Below, one piece after another: positions 28,721 through 37,821 of a stretch of DNA of 64,000 bases. This DNA is from Clostridioides difficile_D. GTDB taxonomy: Bacteria > Bacillota > Clostridia > Peptostreptococcales > Peptostreptococcaceae. Numbering within the stretch: the stretch's first letter is position 1; every line of letters begins with the position of its first letter. Under the pieces are notes generated by a model. That model was not told where the DNA came from. It did not search any database and worked only from the letters and a program-made list of their open reading frames with translations. Made by a program: the position numbers and the translations under genes. The DNA is taken from positions 3,472,001 through 3,536,000 of the forward strand of contig OX244046.1 of assembly GCA_945861085.1 (NCBI GenBank), read 5' to 3'.

Positions 28721-28867
28721 TTAGGCTATCATGTATGAAAGAACTATGGTTGACAATCCTACTGCTACAAATAGCAACACTTTAATCCAGACCTTATTTA
28801 CTTTTGTTATCATAGAACCTATTGAAAATATAATAGCCAAGTATAATAGTAACCAAAAAATTATCAA
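28721..28867 (-). CDS. Putative 48-residue two-helix membrane protein or gene relic
   Basis: A minus-strand frame from a TTG at 28867 to TAA at 28721-28723 gives 48 residues: two strongly hydrophobic stretches (IIFWLLLYLAIIFSIG and VLLFVAVGLSTIVLSYMI) joined by a short basic loop TKVNKVWIK. This looks like a genuine membrane hairpin. However, no ATG and no SD are visible; the frame extends 8 codons further up (…SSSSEI) to a stop. It may be the 3' part of a lost gene. It lies just upstream of the ridA enhancer. Confidence 0.35.
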   Translation of the reverse strand: MIIFWLLLYLAIIFSIGSMITKVNKVWIKVLLFVAVGLSTIVLSYMIA

Positions 28868-29226
28868 TATTTCACTACTGCTGCTGAAAACTTACAAAAT
28901 TATTTTTTAATGACACCATTTATTTTATAAGCTATACATTTATTTTATAAAATATAAGTAAAGTATAAAATTAATTCTTTCAGCAACTTTCTCCCTTCAT
29001 ATTTTTTAAATCTTTTATAGAATTGTATCATGTTTGAGTGAATTTTCATACTATTAAGTCTTTCCCTCTACAAAACACCACCTCTCATTTCATGCCTAAT
29101 AATGTAAGATTACAGCTATTTTATTGATTTTGATAACTTGATCGACTATACTATTATTAGTTTTTATTTGTATATAAAGCTATTATTTATATGCAAAATT
29201 TTTATTTATATAGGGGGTTTTTAATT
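28868..29226. other. Non-coding gap before the zinc-ribbon-like hypothetical
   Basis: About 360 bp. TTTATTTTATAA occurs twice near 28918-28950. No clear promoter could be assigned; the plus-strand SD GGGGG at about 29212-29216 belongs to the next gene. Confidence 0.35.
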
Positions 29227-29712
29227 ATGAACAAAAGTCCATTAACAGCAGAAACAACAGAAGAAATGCTAAAAGTACTAAGTGGGAAAGATTATAGTAT
29301 TGCTTATGATTTGCATAAACTTGGTCAATCACTAGATTGCAAGATTGAACCACGAACAGGAGCCCGTTCTTATCGTATACTATATTCAACTAAAAAACCA
29401 AAACGTAGTCTATTTACTATTGAATGTAATGAGAAAAAATGGAGAGTTAAAGCAAACCTTTATAATCTAGATACATATAGAGATACTGTAGAAGAATGTT
29501 CTAAAGTTATTAAAGATAGTATTACAAAAACTCGTACTTGCAAAAAATGTAATCCAAAGTGTATTGGTGGTTCTTCATTTGAATTAGATGGTAAATCCTA
29601 TTTAACTTGTGTAGGAAGTGGACATTATTTTGCTAATATGGAAGAAATCGATTGGAAAAACCTAAAAAAGTTAATTATTAAAGAAAATGATATTATGAAA
29701 GAATCTATTTAA
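29227..29712 (+). CDS. Hypothetical protein with a four-cysteine C-terminal region
   Basis: 161 residues from the ATG at 29227, chosen because GGGGG lies 9 nt before it; an ATG at 29191 has no SD. Not recognised. The N-terminal part is mixed alpha/beta (AYDLHKLGQSLDCKIEPRTGARSYRILYSTKKPKRSLFTIEC), and the C-terminal part has CKKCNPKC ... YLTCVGSGHYF, possibly a small metal-binding knuckle. No signal peptide or membrane helix. It stands alone on the plus strand next to the beta-helix island, followed by a hairpin at 29846-29896. Confidence 0.7.
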   Translation: MNKSPLTAETTEEMLKVLSGKDYSIAYDLHKLGQSLDCKIEPRTGARSYRILYSTKKPKRSLFTIECNEKKWRVKANLYNLDTYRDTVEECSKVIKDSITKTRTCKKCNPKCIGGSSFELDGKSYLTCVGSGHYFANMEEIDWKNLKKLIIKENDIMKESI

Positions 29713-29845
29713 TACGCTACTAACTACTAAAATCAAAACAACTACTAAAACACATATAAATTTAGATATCAAATAAATGATAAAAATGTGCATAGATTTG
29801 TATGTATATCAAAAATCTGTGTATATTAAAAAACTGTGTATACCA

Positions 29846-29896
29846 AAAAGGCTGTAGATAAATTTACTTTTCTGTAAATCTAATTATAGCCTTTAT
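29846..29896 (+). terminator. Hairpin/terminator at left edge of the beta-helix island
   Basis: AAAGGCTGTAGAT-AAATTTAC pairs imperfectly with GTAAATCTAATTATAGCCTTT (arms about 29846-29867 and 29873-29895). It probably ends the preceding hypothetical gene. A related hairpin in the same orientation lies at the right edge of the island (41285-41331). Upstream of it ATCTGTGTATATnAAAAA is repeated two to three times (29800-29845). Confidence 0.6.
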
Positions 29897-29906
29897 GTAT
29901 TGCTTT

Positions 29907-30042
29907 TACTATATAACCATTAAAGTTATTTTGTAATCTTAAATTCCCATCTCCATGTACTGTTTCTATTATATAATCACAATCATTTATGTTACATTTC
30001 AATATCGACTTTATCAGATAATAAGCTTTAAATACATAAACT
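29907..30042 (-). pseudogene. Relic of a beta-helix gene (A-type), internal fragment
   Basis: About 135 bp closely resemble 30598-30727 inside the intact A gene and 36537-36660 in its second copy. On the minus strand it still reads YIIETVHGDGNLRLQNNFN, against YIVKSVHGGGNLRLQNNFN in A. Both ends of the gene are gone. The fragment is joined directly to a fic fragment, marking a deletion scar. Confidence 0.8.
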
Positions 30043-30170
30043 TAAGGAGTTATCTGAAAATGACATAACTCTATCAGCAACATAAGAACATGTATTAAAA
30101 TATATCTGTAGTAAAGATAACTATTCTATGACATTAGAAAACTATATTAAATATTCTGTTAATTCTGCAA
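30043..30170 (+). pseudogene. Relic of fic, 3' fragment
   Basis: Very similar to 35891-36013 of the intact fic gene. It reads ELSENDITLSAT, then a TAA where fic has GAA, then EHVLKYICSKDNYSMTLEN, so one nonsense change plus loss of the 5' end. It is followed after about 65 bp by the terminator at 30237-30270, as the intact fic is by 36192-36227. Remaining bases 30171-30236 hold nothing recognised. Confidence 0.85.
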
Positions 30171-30236
30171 TAATATAAGACTAGTATTTTAAACTTCTTT
30201 ATTAGTTTTTGTATTATTATATTCAGCTATATTTAT

Positions 30237-30270
30237 AAAAAATGAACCCTGTTGTAAGGATTCATTTTTT
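30237..30270 (-). terminator. Terminator after beta-helix gene A1
   Basis: AAAAAATGAACCCT (30237-30250) pairs with AGGATTCATTTTTT (30257-30270); the one difference is a G-U pair on the minus-strand RNA. Loop of 6 nt. Homologous with 36192-36227. Confidence 0.8.
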
Positions 30271-30293
30271 TATATTATTTATTACTTATTTTT

Positions 30294-31700
30294 TTAAGTT
30301 TCAGGGGATTTTGGGGGTGCAGGGACTTCATAATAATATACAGTTTCTTTTCCAATAAGTTCAGAACCAAGTTTTACCCATTCTCCTCCATAGGTAGATT
30401 TTATCTGAGAAATATCTGAATCTAATGATGTAACAATAAGACCCTGTTGAGCTCTAAATATATTTTTTTTCTCATCGCCAGTGCCAGTTTTAAAACTCAA
30501 TTTCCCATTATCTAACATTAACAAATTTCTATTTTTGTGATATCCCTTCAAATTAATACCATTAACAATCTCTGGAACAGATGAGTCAATAAATATATAA
30601 TCATTAAAGTTATTTTGTAACCTTAAATTTCCACCTCCGTGTACTGATTTTACTATATAATCATAAGCATCTATGCCACATTTCAGTGTAGAATTTGGTA
30701 TTTGAAGAGTTTCAAATACATAAACTTTATGCTTATATTCTAATCCATCATCCCAATTATCTTTATTATCACTAAGCAAATTAACATGGCAATTCTTAAA
30801 ATTCTCTCCATAGAATAATGAATATGCATCTTCTTTCCTATTTTCCATATTTGAATAAGTATCATAATCTGTATTATAATAATACTGACCACATCTTCTT
30901 ATAATCCCAGATATAGAAGTATTAATCATTGTACCAAATGCAAAACCACAATGTCCACATTGATCAATAGTAATATTATTAATCTTATAACTACCGCCAC
31001 CCTTACTTCTAAGGCCTACTTCTTGTATTTTCTCGATTTTAATATTATTCAGACTAGCTCCTACCTTAATTTCCATACCCTTTTGACATTCATATATTCT
31101 ACTGTTTGAAATAATTATGTCATTTCCTGTATCAATACCTAGCCCGCAAGAGGAAACTGTAATATCATTTACAATTGAATAGTAAGGAATTTGAATTCCT
31201 GTACCTGAAAAACCAGTTATATAAAGGTTCTCATAATGACCTAGGCCTTTACTTTTATCAGTACATGTAATAGCTGATACACCATTCATATCTTCATCAT
31301 TCTCATTTTTCTTAATGAGTATTTCATAATGATAATGTGGATTTCCTTTTGTTGGGGGTTCATCATGAACAATCATCTCACAGCTATCAGAATAAAAACT
31401 TATATTTTTAATACATTGTTTTCTTCCTGTCAATGTAATAATACTCATATTAGGAACTCCACGTGTTATAAATTCTGTAGCAGATGTTGATGAATCAGAA
31501 TCTCCATGTAAGGTTATTTCTTTATCAATCGTAATACCAGTTTTAAATAGGTATTTACCTTTTGGGAAATACAAAATACAAAAATCTGTTTCACTAATAA
31601 TTTTCTGTATAAAAGGTCCTACATCTTCTGTCCCATCATTTTTAATATCAGGCTCTCTTTCTAATACGTTAATCCATTTTTTATTCTTAATTTCTTCCAT
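30294..31700 (-). CDS. Right-handed beta-helix (pectate-lyase-like) protein A1
   Basis: 468 residues, no signal peptide. It begins WINVLEREPDIKNDGTEDVGPFIQKII and ILYFPKGKYLFKTGI.I, the N-terminal pattern of pectate-lyase-3 superfamily proteins (first coils of a parallel beta-helix, also seen in phage tail spikes). Short repeating coils follow; conserved in all six paralogues are CGLGIDTG-like (about 195), ITIDQCGHCGF (about 250) and RRCGQYYYNTDYD (about 275). A short tail ends YYYEVP. Catalytic residues of a lyase are not recognised. About 80% like A2 (36260-37663). The start has a distant AAAGGA SD. Function unknown; carbohydrate binding or a structural role is a guess. Confidence 0.8.
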   Translation of the reverse strand: MEEIKNKKWINVLEREPDIKNDGTEDVGPFIQKIISETDFCILYFPKGKYLFKTGITIDKEITLHGDSDSSTSATEFITRGVPNMSIITLTGRKQCIKNISFYSDSCEMIVHDEPPTKGNPHYHYEILIKKNENDEDMNGVSAITCTDKSKGLGHYENLYITGFSGTGIQIPYYSIVNDITVSSCGLGIDTGNDIIISNSRIYECQKGMEIKVGASLNNIKIEKIQEVGLRSKGGGSYKINNITIDQCGHCGFAFGTMINTSISGIIRRCGQYYYNTDYDTYSNMENRKEDAYSLFYGENFKNCHVNLLSDNKDNWDDGLEYKHKVYVFETLQIPNSTLKCGIDAYDYIVKSVHGGGNLRLQNNFNDYIFIDSSVPEIVNGINLKGYHKNRNLLMLDNGKLSFKTGTGDEKKNIFRAQQGLIVTSLDSDISQIKSTYGGEWVKLGSELIGKETVYYYEVPAPPKSPET

Positions 31701-31730
31701 AATATTATCTATTCCTTTCTTAATTTACTC

Positions 31731-31760
31731 AATACCAAAAGGTTATGTGCTTTTGGTATT
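31731..31760 (-). other. Conserved RNA hairpin upstream of A1
   Basis: AATACCAAAAG (31731-31741) and CTTTTGGTATT (31750-31760) form a perfect 11-bp stem, 31 nt upstream of the A1 ATG. In copy 2 (37694-37723) the third base pair is changed on both sides (A-T to C-G), keeping the pairing. No T run follows, so it is not a typical terminator. Confidence 0.6.
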
Positions 31761-31858
31761 AAATGAATTTTTATAGTTACCAATTGTACTATATAAAATT
31801 TATTGAAACTAATAACTAGACCATTGGCAAAATACTTGCTTAAGTCTAATATATTTAC

Positions 31859-33310
31859 TTACTTATCTATCACTTTATAATAGTGTATAGTTCTTCCAAC
31901 TTCTACTTTTTGACTTATTTTCTCCAATTTTACTTTATATTGACCAGAAACTGTATTGATATTACTAGTTGATGTTGATATAATATCATTTACCTGTGGG
32001 CTATGCATCTTAATATTGCCATTTATATACATCTCATCATTTTTTATCTTTATTTTGTCATTATGACCTTTTTCAGATATACCAACTCCATTAATACTAC
32101 TAAGTTCACCATCATAAAATATAACAGTTTGTTCTTTATTATTGTATATTAGGTTTCCTTTTTCTGAATTAACAACCATATCAGTAGCATCTATATTGCA
32201 TCTTAATAATACATTCTTGGCTTCAAAAGCTTCTATAAGATATATCTTATGTTCCCTAAATCTTAAATCCCCTTCCTTAAATTTATCTTTCCCTTTATCA
32301 TCCCAATAGTCTCCATTGTCATTTGCGATTGTTATATTACTTGACTCTATTGAATTCCCATAAAATAAGGAATAAGCTTCCTTAACTCTCTCGTCTAACT
32401 TCAAATAGTCATCATAGTTAAAATTAAAATAAAATTGCCCACATCTTGAGATATTTCCTGATACGTAGGTATTAGACATTGAGTCAAACTTAAATCCGCA
32501 ATATCCACATTGGTCAATTGTAACATTTGTAACAAAGTTTAAGCCCTTACCAATATTGTCAATAGCAATCCTACCAACTTCTTCTACTCTCATACCATTA
32601 ATAAAAGTTCCAGTAGAAATTTCCATTCCATAATCACATCCCCAAGTCTTTCCATTAGTAATTATTGAATCTTCTCCTGTACTAATACCACGATTACATG
32701 AAAAAACAGTAATATCGTTTACTGTAGAATTATTAGGCATCTTAAGTGCAATTTCACCAAAACCACCAAAGTCTACATTTTCATAATGTCCAGACCCTTC
32801 TGATACATTTTCACATACAATTGCTGATATACATTTCCCTTTGTGTTCACTTGTGAATATTATTTCATGATGAAATCCTGATTCACCATTTGCAGGAGGT
32901 TCCTCAGGTGTCTTCTTGCTATTGCAATTGTTTGATTGGAAAGAAATACTTTTAATACAATGCTTTACTCCCTTTATGGTTATCATTGTAAAACTTTCCA
33001 TTGTCCCATCTTCTACCTTTTTTTGATCGAATTTACCAGAAAATTGTGTTGTTCCTGAATAATAATCTGGACTATTTGGATTATTTGACCTAAAATATGT
33101 GTCTCCACATAGTGTTAATCGTTTGTTAATCTCTATACCACTTGTAAATAAGTACTTCCCTTTTGGAAAATATATAATAGAGTCTTCTGGTGCAGCATTT
33201 ATAATTTCTTGCACCCTAGAACTTACATCTTCTGTTTCATCTCTACAAACTCCATAATCTAAAACATTAATCCAGCCACCTGTTTCTTTAATTATTATAG
33301 GTTCTCCCAT
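31859..33310 (-). CDS. Right-handed beta-helix (pectate-lyase-like) protein B1
   Basis: 483 residues, cytoplasmic-looking (no signal peptide). N-terminal GGWINVLDYGVCRDETEDVSSRVQEII and IIYFPKGKYLFTSGIEI mark the pectate-lyase-3 type start; ITVFSCNRGISTG, VTIDQCGYCGFKF and SRCGQFYFNFNYDDY are the paralogue signatures; it ends HYYKVIDK. About 85% like B2. Lies 25 nt after C1 with SD GAGGTAGTG, so C and B are cotranscribed; A follows after 158 nt. Function unknown. Confidence 0.8.
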   Translation of the reverse strand: MGEPIIIKETGGWINVLDYGVCRDETEDVSSRVQEIINAAPEDSIIYFPKGKYLFTSGIEINKRLTLCGDTYFRSNNPNSPDYYSGTTQFSGKFDQKKVEDGTMESFTMITIKGVKHCIKSISFQSNNCNSKKTPEEPPANGESGFHHEIIFTSEHKGKCISAIVCENVSEGSGHYENVDFGGFGEIALKMPNNSTVNDITVFSCNRGISTGEDSIITNGKTWGCDYGMEISTGTFINGMRVEEVGRIAIDNIGKGLNFVTNVTIDQCGYCGFKFDSMSNTYVSGNISRCGQFYFNFNYDDYLKLDERVKEAYSLFYGNSIESSNITIANDNGDYWDDKGKDKFKEGDLRFREHKIYLIEAFEAKNVLLRCNIDATDMVVNSEKGNLIYNNKEQTVIFYDGELSSINGVGISEKGHNDKIKIKNDEMYINGNIKMHSPQVNDIISTSTSNINTVSGQYKVKLEKISQKVEVGRTIHYYKVIDK

Positions 33311-33335
33311 AATTCACTACCTCCTCATTTTGAAA

Positions 33336-34682
33336 CTAATCATTTATTTTTTTATAATAATACATAGGCTCTCCATTAACTGTTTTTATACCAATTTGTT
33401 CCCATGTCCCACTATGCAATTTACTTATCTCTTCTTCTGAATCTAATATTGAAGATATAACAGAATTCTTTTGTAATCTAGGAACCACTAAATCTTTTCC
33501 ACCATCATCTACATAAAGTGTATTGTCAATTATCTTAAGTAAATCACCTTGATTTACATCAGAAACTTGAACTCCGCCTACAGAACAAATCTCACCATCA
33601 TAAAACTTATAAGTATTTCTACCATTTTCTAATAGTAAGTTACCTTTTGCACATTGTATAAAGCTATCAGCTTCAGCATCACATTCTAGAGTTACATTAG
33701 TTGTTTCATTCGCTTTGATTACATGTATCTTACGCTCTAGACCATTTTCTAGAGTATCAACATTATTATTCATCAATACAATATTGCAGTTGTCTAAAGT
33801 GTCTCCATAAAGTATAGAATAAGCTTCTTCTTTTTTATCTGGAAGATTTTTATAAGTATCATAGTCAACGTTTTTATAATATTGACTACAGTTAGTAAAT
33901 CTTGCAGTTATCTGGCTATGAGACATTTTTCCAAACATAAATCCGCAGTATCCACATTTATCAACTGCAAGATTCATCATAAGATTGAAACCAAGCCCTT
34001 TATTACTAATACCTACTTCTTGAATATCTTCTATTTTTACATTGTTTAAGCTGACACCAGTTGTAATTTCCATTCCATTTTTACATTTATGAATCTTACT
34101 ACTAGAAAGCATAGATTTTTCTCCAAGTTTTATACCAAGACCACATGAGGTAACAGTAATATCATTACCAGTTGCATAAAGTGGAATTTCAATTCCTGTT
34201 CCTGAAAAGCCAGAAATATATAGATGTTCAAAATGTGATAGACCTTGTACTCCTTTACCTTCTGTTATAGCAGATACATCTTTAGGTAATTCATTTTCTA
34301 TTTCACGATTATCATAGTAAAAGTTAATATTTTTTATAGTTTGATTTGTCTCTGTCAATGTAATGATACTCATGTTAGAAATACCTTTAGTTATAAAGTT
34401 CGTTGCTCCTATGAATGGCTTTTTATCTTCTCCATCTTCCTTTAAATCTGGAATATCTCCTCCATAATAAGAATTTCCTTGAAGTGTTATTTGTTGGCTA
34501 ATCTTAATACCTTTTTCAAATAAATAGTCACCGTTTGGAAAATATATAACAGAATCTTTTAGTGATTCGTCAGAAACAATCTCTTGTATCATATCACTTA
34601 CATCTTTTTTTCCAGTAATGTCTATTTTGCTATTTAGTTCCAGCACATTAACCCAGTCTGGAGTTTTAGTTTCAATTGCCAT
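33336..34682 (-). CDS. Right-handed beta-helix (pectate-lyase-like) protein C1
   Basis: 448 residues, first gene of the A-B-C set. N-terminal WVNVLELNSKIDITGKKDVSDMIQEIV, VIYFPNGDYLFEKGIKI; signatures ITVTSCGLGIKLG, LAVDKCGYCGFMF and FTNCSQYYKNVDYDTY; ends MYYYKKIND. No signal peptide or membrane segment. Nearly identical to C2 (39281-40627), much closer than the A or B pairs, which points to recent duplication or gene conversion. SD AGGAGGAATTA before ATG. Divergent from fic across a 356-bp spacer. Confidence 0.82.
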   Translation of the reverse strand: MAIETKTPDWVNVLELNSKIDITGKKDVSDMIQEIVSDESLKDSVIYFPNGDYLFEKGIKISQQITLQGNSYYGGDIPDLKEDGEDKKPFIGATNFITKGISNMSIITLTETNQTIKNINFYYDNREIENELPKDVSAITEGKGVQGLSHFEHLYISGFSGTGIEIPLYATGNDITVTSCGLGIKLGEKSMLSSSKIHKCKNGMEITTGVSLNNVKIEDIQEVGISNKGLGFNLMMNLAVDKCGYCGFMFGKMSHSQITARFTNCSQYYKNVDYDTYKNLPDKKEEAYSILYGDTLDNCNIVLMNNNVDTLENGLERKIHVIKANETTNVTLECDAEADSFIQCAKGNLLLENGRNTYKFYDGEICSVGGVQVSDVNQGDLLKIIDNTLYVDDGGKDLVVPRLQKNSVISSILDSEEEISKLHSGTWEQIGIKTVNGEPMYYYKKIND

Positions 34683-35038
34683 GATTAATTCCTCCTTTTA
34701 AAATTTAAGTTATTTATATTTGTAGGAATAAATATATTTTTACTATAATTAGAGTAAATCTGTTTATCTTTATAATCTCAGAGATAATCTTTATGATAAT
34801 AATATCCTTCCTACAATTTCTATGTTACTATAATAAAACACTGTATTAATAGTCGAATTGTTTATAAATTGTTTATAAATTGTTTATAAATAAATAATTT
34901 ATGCTTCTAGGAAGATTTGAATTGATTATAGATGGAATAATAATTAACAGAAATAAAATTATAATATATAAAATAGTGTAAAAACCAATAGTTTTTGTTA
35001 ATATTAATAGATAAAGATAATCTAAGGTGGTGATTAAA
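34683..35038. repeat. Divergent control region with 11-bp phased repeats
   Basis: Spacer between C1 (minus) and fic (plus). TTGTTTATAAA occurs three times in a row with an 11-nt period (34858-34890), followed by related TTTATAAATAAATAA. One helical turn spacing suits a bound regulator. The part next to C1 (34683-34800) is homologous to the same position upstream of C2. Confidence 0.55.
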
Positions 35039-36166
35039 GTGACAATAGAAGAATACAAAAATAAATACTCTACAGGAAATAAAATTGTACTTCCTCTAAA
35101 TAGTTTTGATAATAAGAAACTATACTATCATGAGACTGAGAATATATTAAATTTAATAAATGAAACAAATAAATTAACATCAAGTAAGATATTTAAAGTA
35201 ATAGAAGATAAAAATGACTTGGCACTGGAGTCTTATTATTCTAGTGTAATAGAAGGTGCTTTTTCAACTAGAAAGATTGCAAAATCTATAATTAGAGGAA
35301 AGATGAAACCAAGTAATAAAAGTGAGTATATGATTTACAATAATCATAGAGCCTTAGAATATGGATTAGATAACTTAGATAAATTGTATAGTCACAAATT
35401 TATATATGACTTACATCATACATTGGGTGAAAACTGCTTAGATTCAGAAGAGTACGAGTATAGAACTGAAAAAGTATATGTATGTGATTCAAAAGGTAAG
35501 ATTATACATACAGGGCTTGATTCTTTGAAGATATATGACTTTATGGGTAAATTAATAGATTTTATGGAAAATAGCAAAATTAGTGATTTAATTAAAAGTG
35601 CGATAATTCACTTCTATTTTGTATATGTTCATCCATTTAGTGATGGAAATGGGAGAACTTCAAGAGCATTGTCTTACTTGTATTTAATTAATAAAGGATA
35701 TGATACTTTTAAAGAGTTTTCAATATCATATATAATATCTAAAAATAGAACTAAGTATTATAAGGCTATACTTGATGTAGAGAATAAGGGATATAATTTA
35801 ACTATATTTATAGAGTTTATGTTAAAGTCTATAATACAATCTATAAATGAAATGCGTAACATGCATGATAGAAAGTCTTTAGAGAGTGTGTTGAAAGAGG
35901 AGTTATTTGAAAATGATATTACTCTATCAGCAACAGAAGAACATATATTAAAATATATTTGTAATAAAGATAACTATTCTATGACATTAGAAAACTATAT
36001 TAAAAAGAATAAAAGTAGATACTTAAAGGCTGGAATAAAGGAAATCGAATTAGTTGACCAGTTGATGGAAGTGTTTAATAATCTTGAAGAGATAGAGATT
36101 TTATCAAGAGAAAAGGATGTATATAAAGTTAATGAGAAGTACTTAAAAATGCTTGATATAGATTAA
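35039..36166 (+). CDS. Fic domain protein (class II, N-terminal inhibitory helix)
   Basis: 375 residues from GTG at 35039, chosen since AAGGTGG lies 8 nt before it; earlier in-frame GTGs overlap this SD. The Fic motif is canonical, HPFSDGNGRTSR (H198-R209), so AMP-transferase or related nucleotide transfer is possible. SSVIEG (S68-E72-G73) fits the inhibitory helix motif (S/T)xxxE(G/N), placing it in self-inhibited class II. The flap KVYVCDSKGKIIHTG precedes. A C-terminal winged-helix-like part (280-375) is likely. Target unknown. The gene lies divergent from C1 and convergent with A2; two broken copies of it flank the island, so it belongs to the repeated cassette. Confidence 0.92.
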   Translation: MTIEEYKNKYSTGNKIVLPLNSFDNKKLYYHETENILNLINETNKLTSSKIFKVIEDKNDLALESYYSSVIEGAFSTRKIAKSIIRGKMKPSNKSEYMIYNNHRALEYGLDNLDKLYSHKFIYDLHHTLGENCLDSEEYEYRTEKVYVCDSKGKIIHTGLDSLKIYDFMGKLIDFMENSKISDLIKSAIIHFYFVYVHPFSDGNGRTSRALSYLYLINKGYDTFKEFSISYIISKNRTKYYKAILDVENKGYNLTIFIEFMLKSIIQSINEMRNMHDRKSLESVLKEELFENDITLSATEEHILKYICNKDNYSMTLENYIKKNKSRYLKAGIKEIELVDQLMEVFNNLEEIEILSREKDVYKVNEKYLKMLDID

Positions 36167-36191
36167 AAGTTTATTATAAAATATTTTACAT

Positions 36192-36227
36192 AAAGAAATG
36201 AATCCTGTTATAAGGATTCATTTCTTT
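36192..36227. terminator. Bidirectional terminator between fic and A2
   Basis: AAAGAAATGAATCCT (36192-36206) with its perfect complement at 36213-36227, 6-nt loop: a 15-bp stem with A/T flanks, serving fic (plus) and A2 (minus). Confidence 0.88.
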
Positions 36228-36259
36228 ATATAATTTATAATTTATTTTGAATAAAGTAC

Positions 36260-37663
36260 TTATAATAATTTATAATAATTTACAGTTTCTTTTCCAATAG
36301 GTTCAGAGCCAACTTTTATCCATTCTCCTCCATAGGTAGATTTTATCTTAGAAATATCTGAATCTGTTGATTTAACAACAAGACCCGGACAAGGTCTAAA
36401 TGTATTTTTTCGATTATTGCCATCTTTAAAACTAAACATACCATTTTGTAATAGGAATAAATTTTCGTTTTTGCGATAGTCCACTGAATTAATTCCATTA
36501 ATAATTTCTGGAATAGATGAGTCAATAAATATATAATCATTAGAGTTATTTTGTAACCTTAAATTTCCACCTCCGTGTACTGATTTTACTATATAATCAT
36601 AAGCATCTATGCTACATTTCAGTGTAGAATTTGGTATTTGAAGAGTTTCAAATACATAAACTTTATGCTTATATTCTAAACCATCATCCCAGTTATCTTT
36701 ATTATCACTAATTAGATTAAAATGGCAATTAGTAAAATAGTTTCCAGAAAGTAAAGAATATGCTCCTACTTTTTCCTCTTTTATCTTTAAATAAGTATCA
36801 TAATCTGTATTATAATAACGTTGCCCACATCTTCTTATAATTCCAGATATATAAGTATCTCTTATTGCACCAAATAGAAAACCACAATGCCCACATTGAT
36901 CAATTGTAATATTATCGATTTTATAACTGCCAAATGCCTCAAGATTATCAACTTGGCTACTTATAAGACCGACTTCTTGTATCTTCTCAATCCTTACATT
37001 ATTTATACTAGTACCAGTCATAATTCTCATTCCATTTTTACATTTTGATATTTTACTGTTAGAAATAATTACATCAATACCTGTATCAACACCTAATCCG
37101 CAAGAGTTAACTGTAATGTCATTTGAAATTGCGTAATATGGTATCTGAATTCCTATGCCTGAGAAACCAGTTATATAAAGATTTTCATAATGACCAAGAC
37201 CTCTGTAAACATTAGCCAAACCATCAGTTGTAATTGCTGACACACCCTTCATTTCTTCATTATTCTCATTTGTATTAATGAGCATTTCATAATGATAATG
37301 TGGATTTCCTTTTGTTGGGGGTTCATCATGAACAATCATCTCACAGCTGTCAGAATAAAAACTTATATTTTTAATACATTGTTTTCTTGCTGTCAATGTG
37401 ATAATACTCATATTAGGAACTCCTCGTGTTATAAATTCTGTAGCAGATGTTGATGAATTAGAATCTCCTAATAATGTAATTTCTTTATCAATTGTGATAC
37501 CAGTTTTAAATAAGTATTTACCTTTTGGGAAATACAAAATACAAAAATCTGTTTCACTAATAATTTTCTGTATAAAAGGTCCTACATCTTCTGTCCCATC
37601 ATTTTTAATATCAGGCTCTCTTTCTAATACATTAATCCATTTTTTATTTTTTATTTCTTCCAT
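36260..37663 (-). CDS. Right-handed beta-helix (pectate-lyase-like) protein A2
   Basis: 467 residues, paralogue of A1. The first 115 and the region around 320-380 are almost identical to A1, while 150-310 differ more (e.g. an insertion QVDNLEAFGS), giving a mosaic pattern. Same N-terminal WINVLEREPDIKNDGTEDV, GKYLFKTGITI, and ITIDQCGHCGFLF and RRCGQRYYNTDYD signatures; ends VNYYKLL without the proline-rich tail of A1. No signal peptide. Last gene of the second A-B-C set; preceded by a covarying hairpin (37694-37723). Confidence 0.8.
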   Translation of the reverse strand: MEEIKNKKWINVLEREPDIKNDGTEDVGPFIQKIISETDFCILYFPKGKYLFKTGITIDKEITLLGDSNSSTSATEFITRGVPNMSIITLTARKQCIKNISFYSDSCEMIVHDEPPTKGNPHYHYEMLINTNENNEEMKGVSAITTDGLANVYRGLGHYENLYITGFSGIGIQIPYYAISNDITVNSCGLGVDTGIDVIISNSKISKCKNGMRIMTGTSINNVRIEKIQEVGLISSQVDNLEAFGSYKIDNITIDQCGHCGFLFGAIRDTYISGIIRRCGQRYYNTDYDTYLKIKEEKVGAYSLLSGNYFTNCHFNLISDNKDNWDDGLEYKHKVYVFETLQIPNSTLKCSIDAYDYIVKSVHGGGNLRLQNNSNDYIFIDSSIPEIINGINSVDYRKNENLFLLQNGMFSFKDGNNRKNTFRPCPGLVVKSTDSDISKIKSTYGGEWIKVGSEPIGKETVNYYKLL

Positions 37664-37693
37664 AATATTATCTATTCCTTTCTTAATTTACTC

Positions 37694-37723
37694 AATCCCA
37701 AAATATTATGCGTTTTTGGGATT
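37694..37723 (-). other. Conserved RNA hairpin upstream of A2
   Basis: AATCCCAAAA (37694-37703) pairs perfectly with TTTTGGGATT (37714-37723), 31 nt upstream of A2. Homologous to 31731-31760 with a compensated base pair, so the pairing itself appears conserved. Confidence 0.6.
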
Positions 37724-37821
37724 AAATGAATTTTTATAGTTACCAATTTAACTATATAAAATTTATTAAAACTAATAACTAGACCATTATTAAAATACTT
37801 GCTTAAGTTTAATATAGTTGC

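Noticed and set aside
29227..29712. Antitoxin or partner of Fic
   Set aside because: Adjacent to the island but outside its edge hairpin, with no copy in the second cassette; no evidence for a link.
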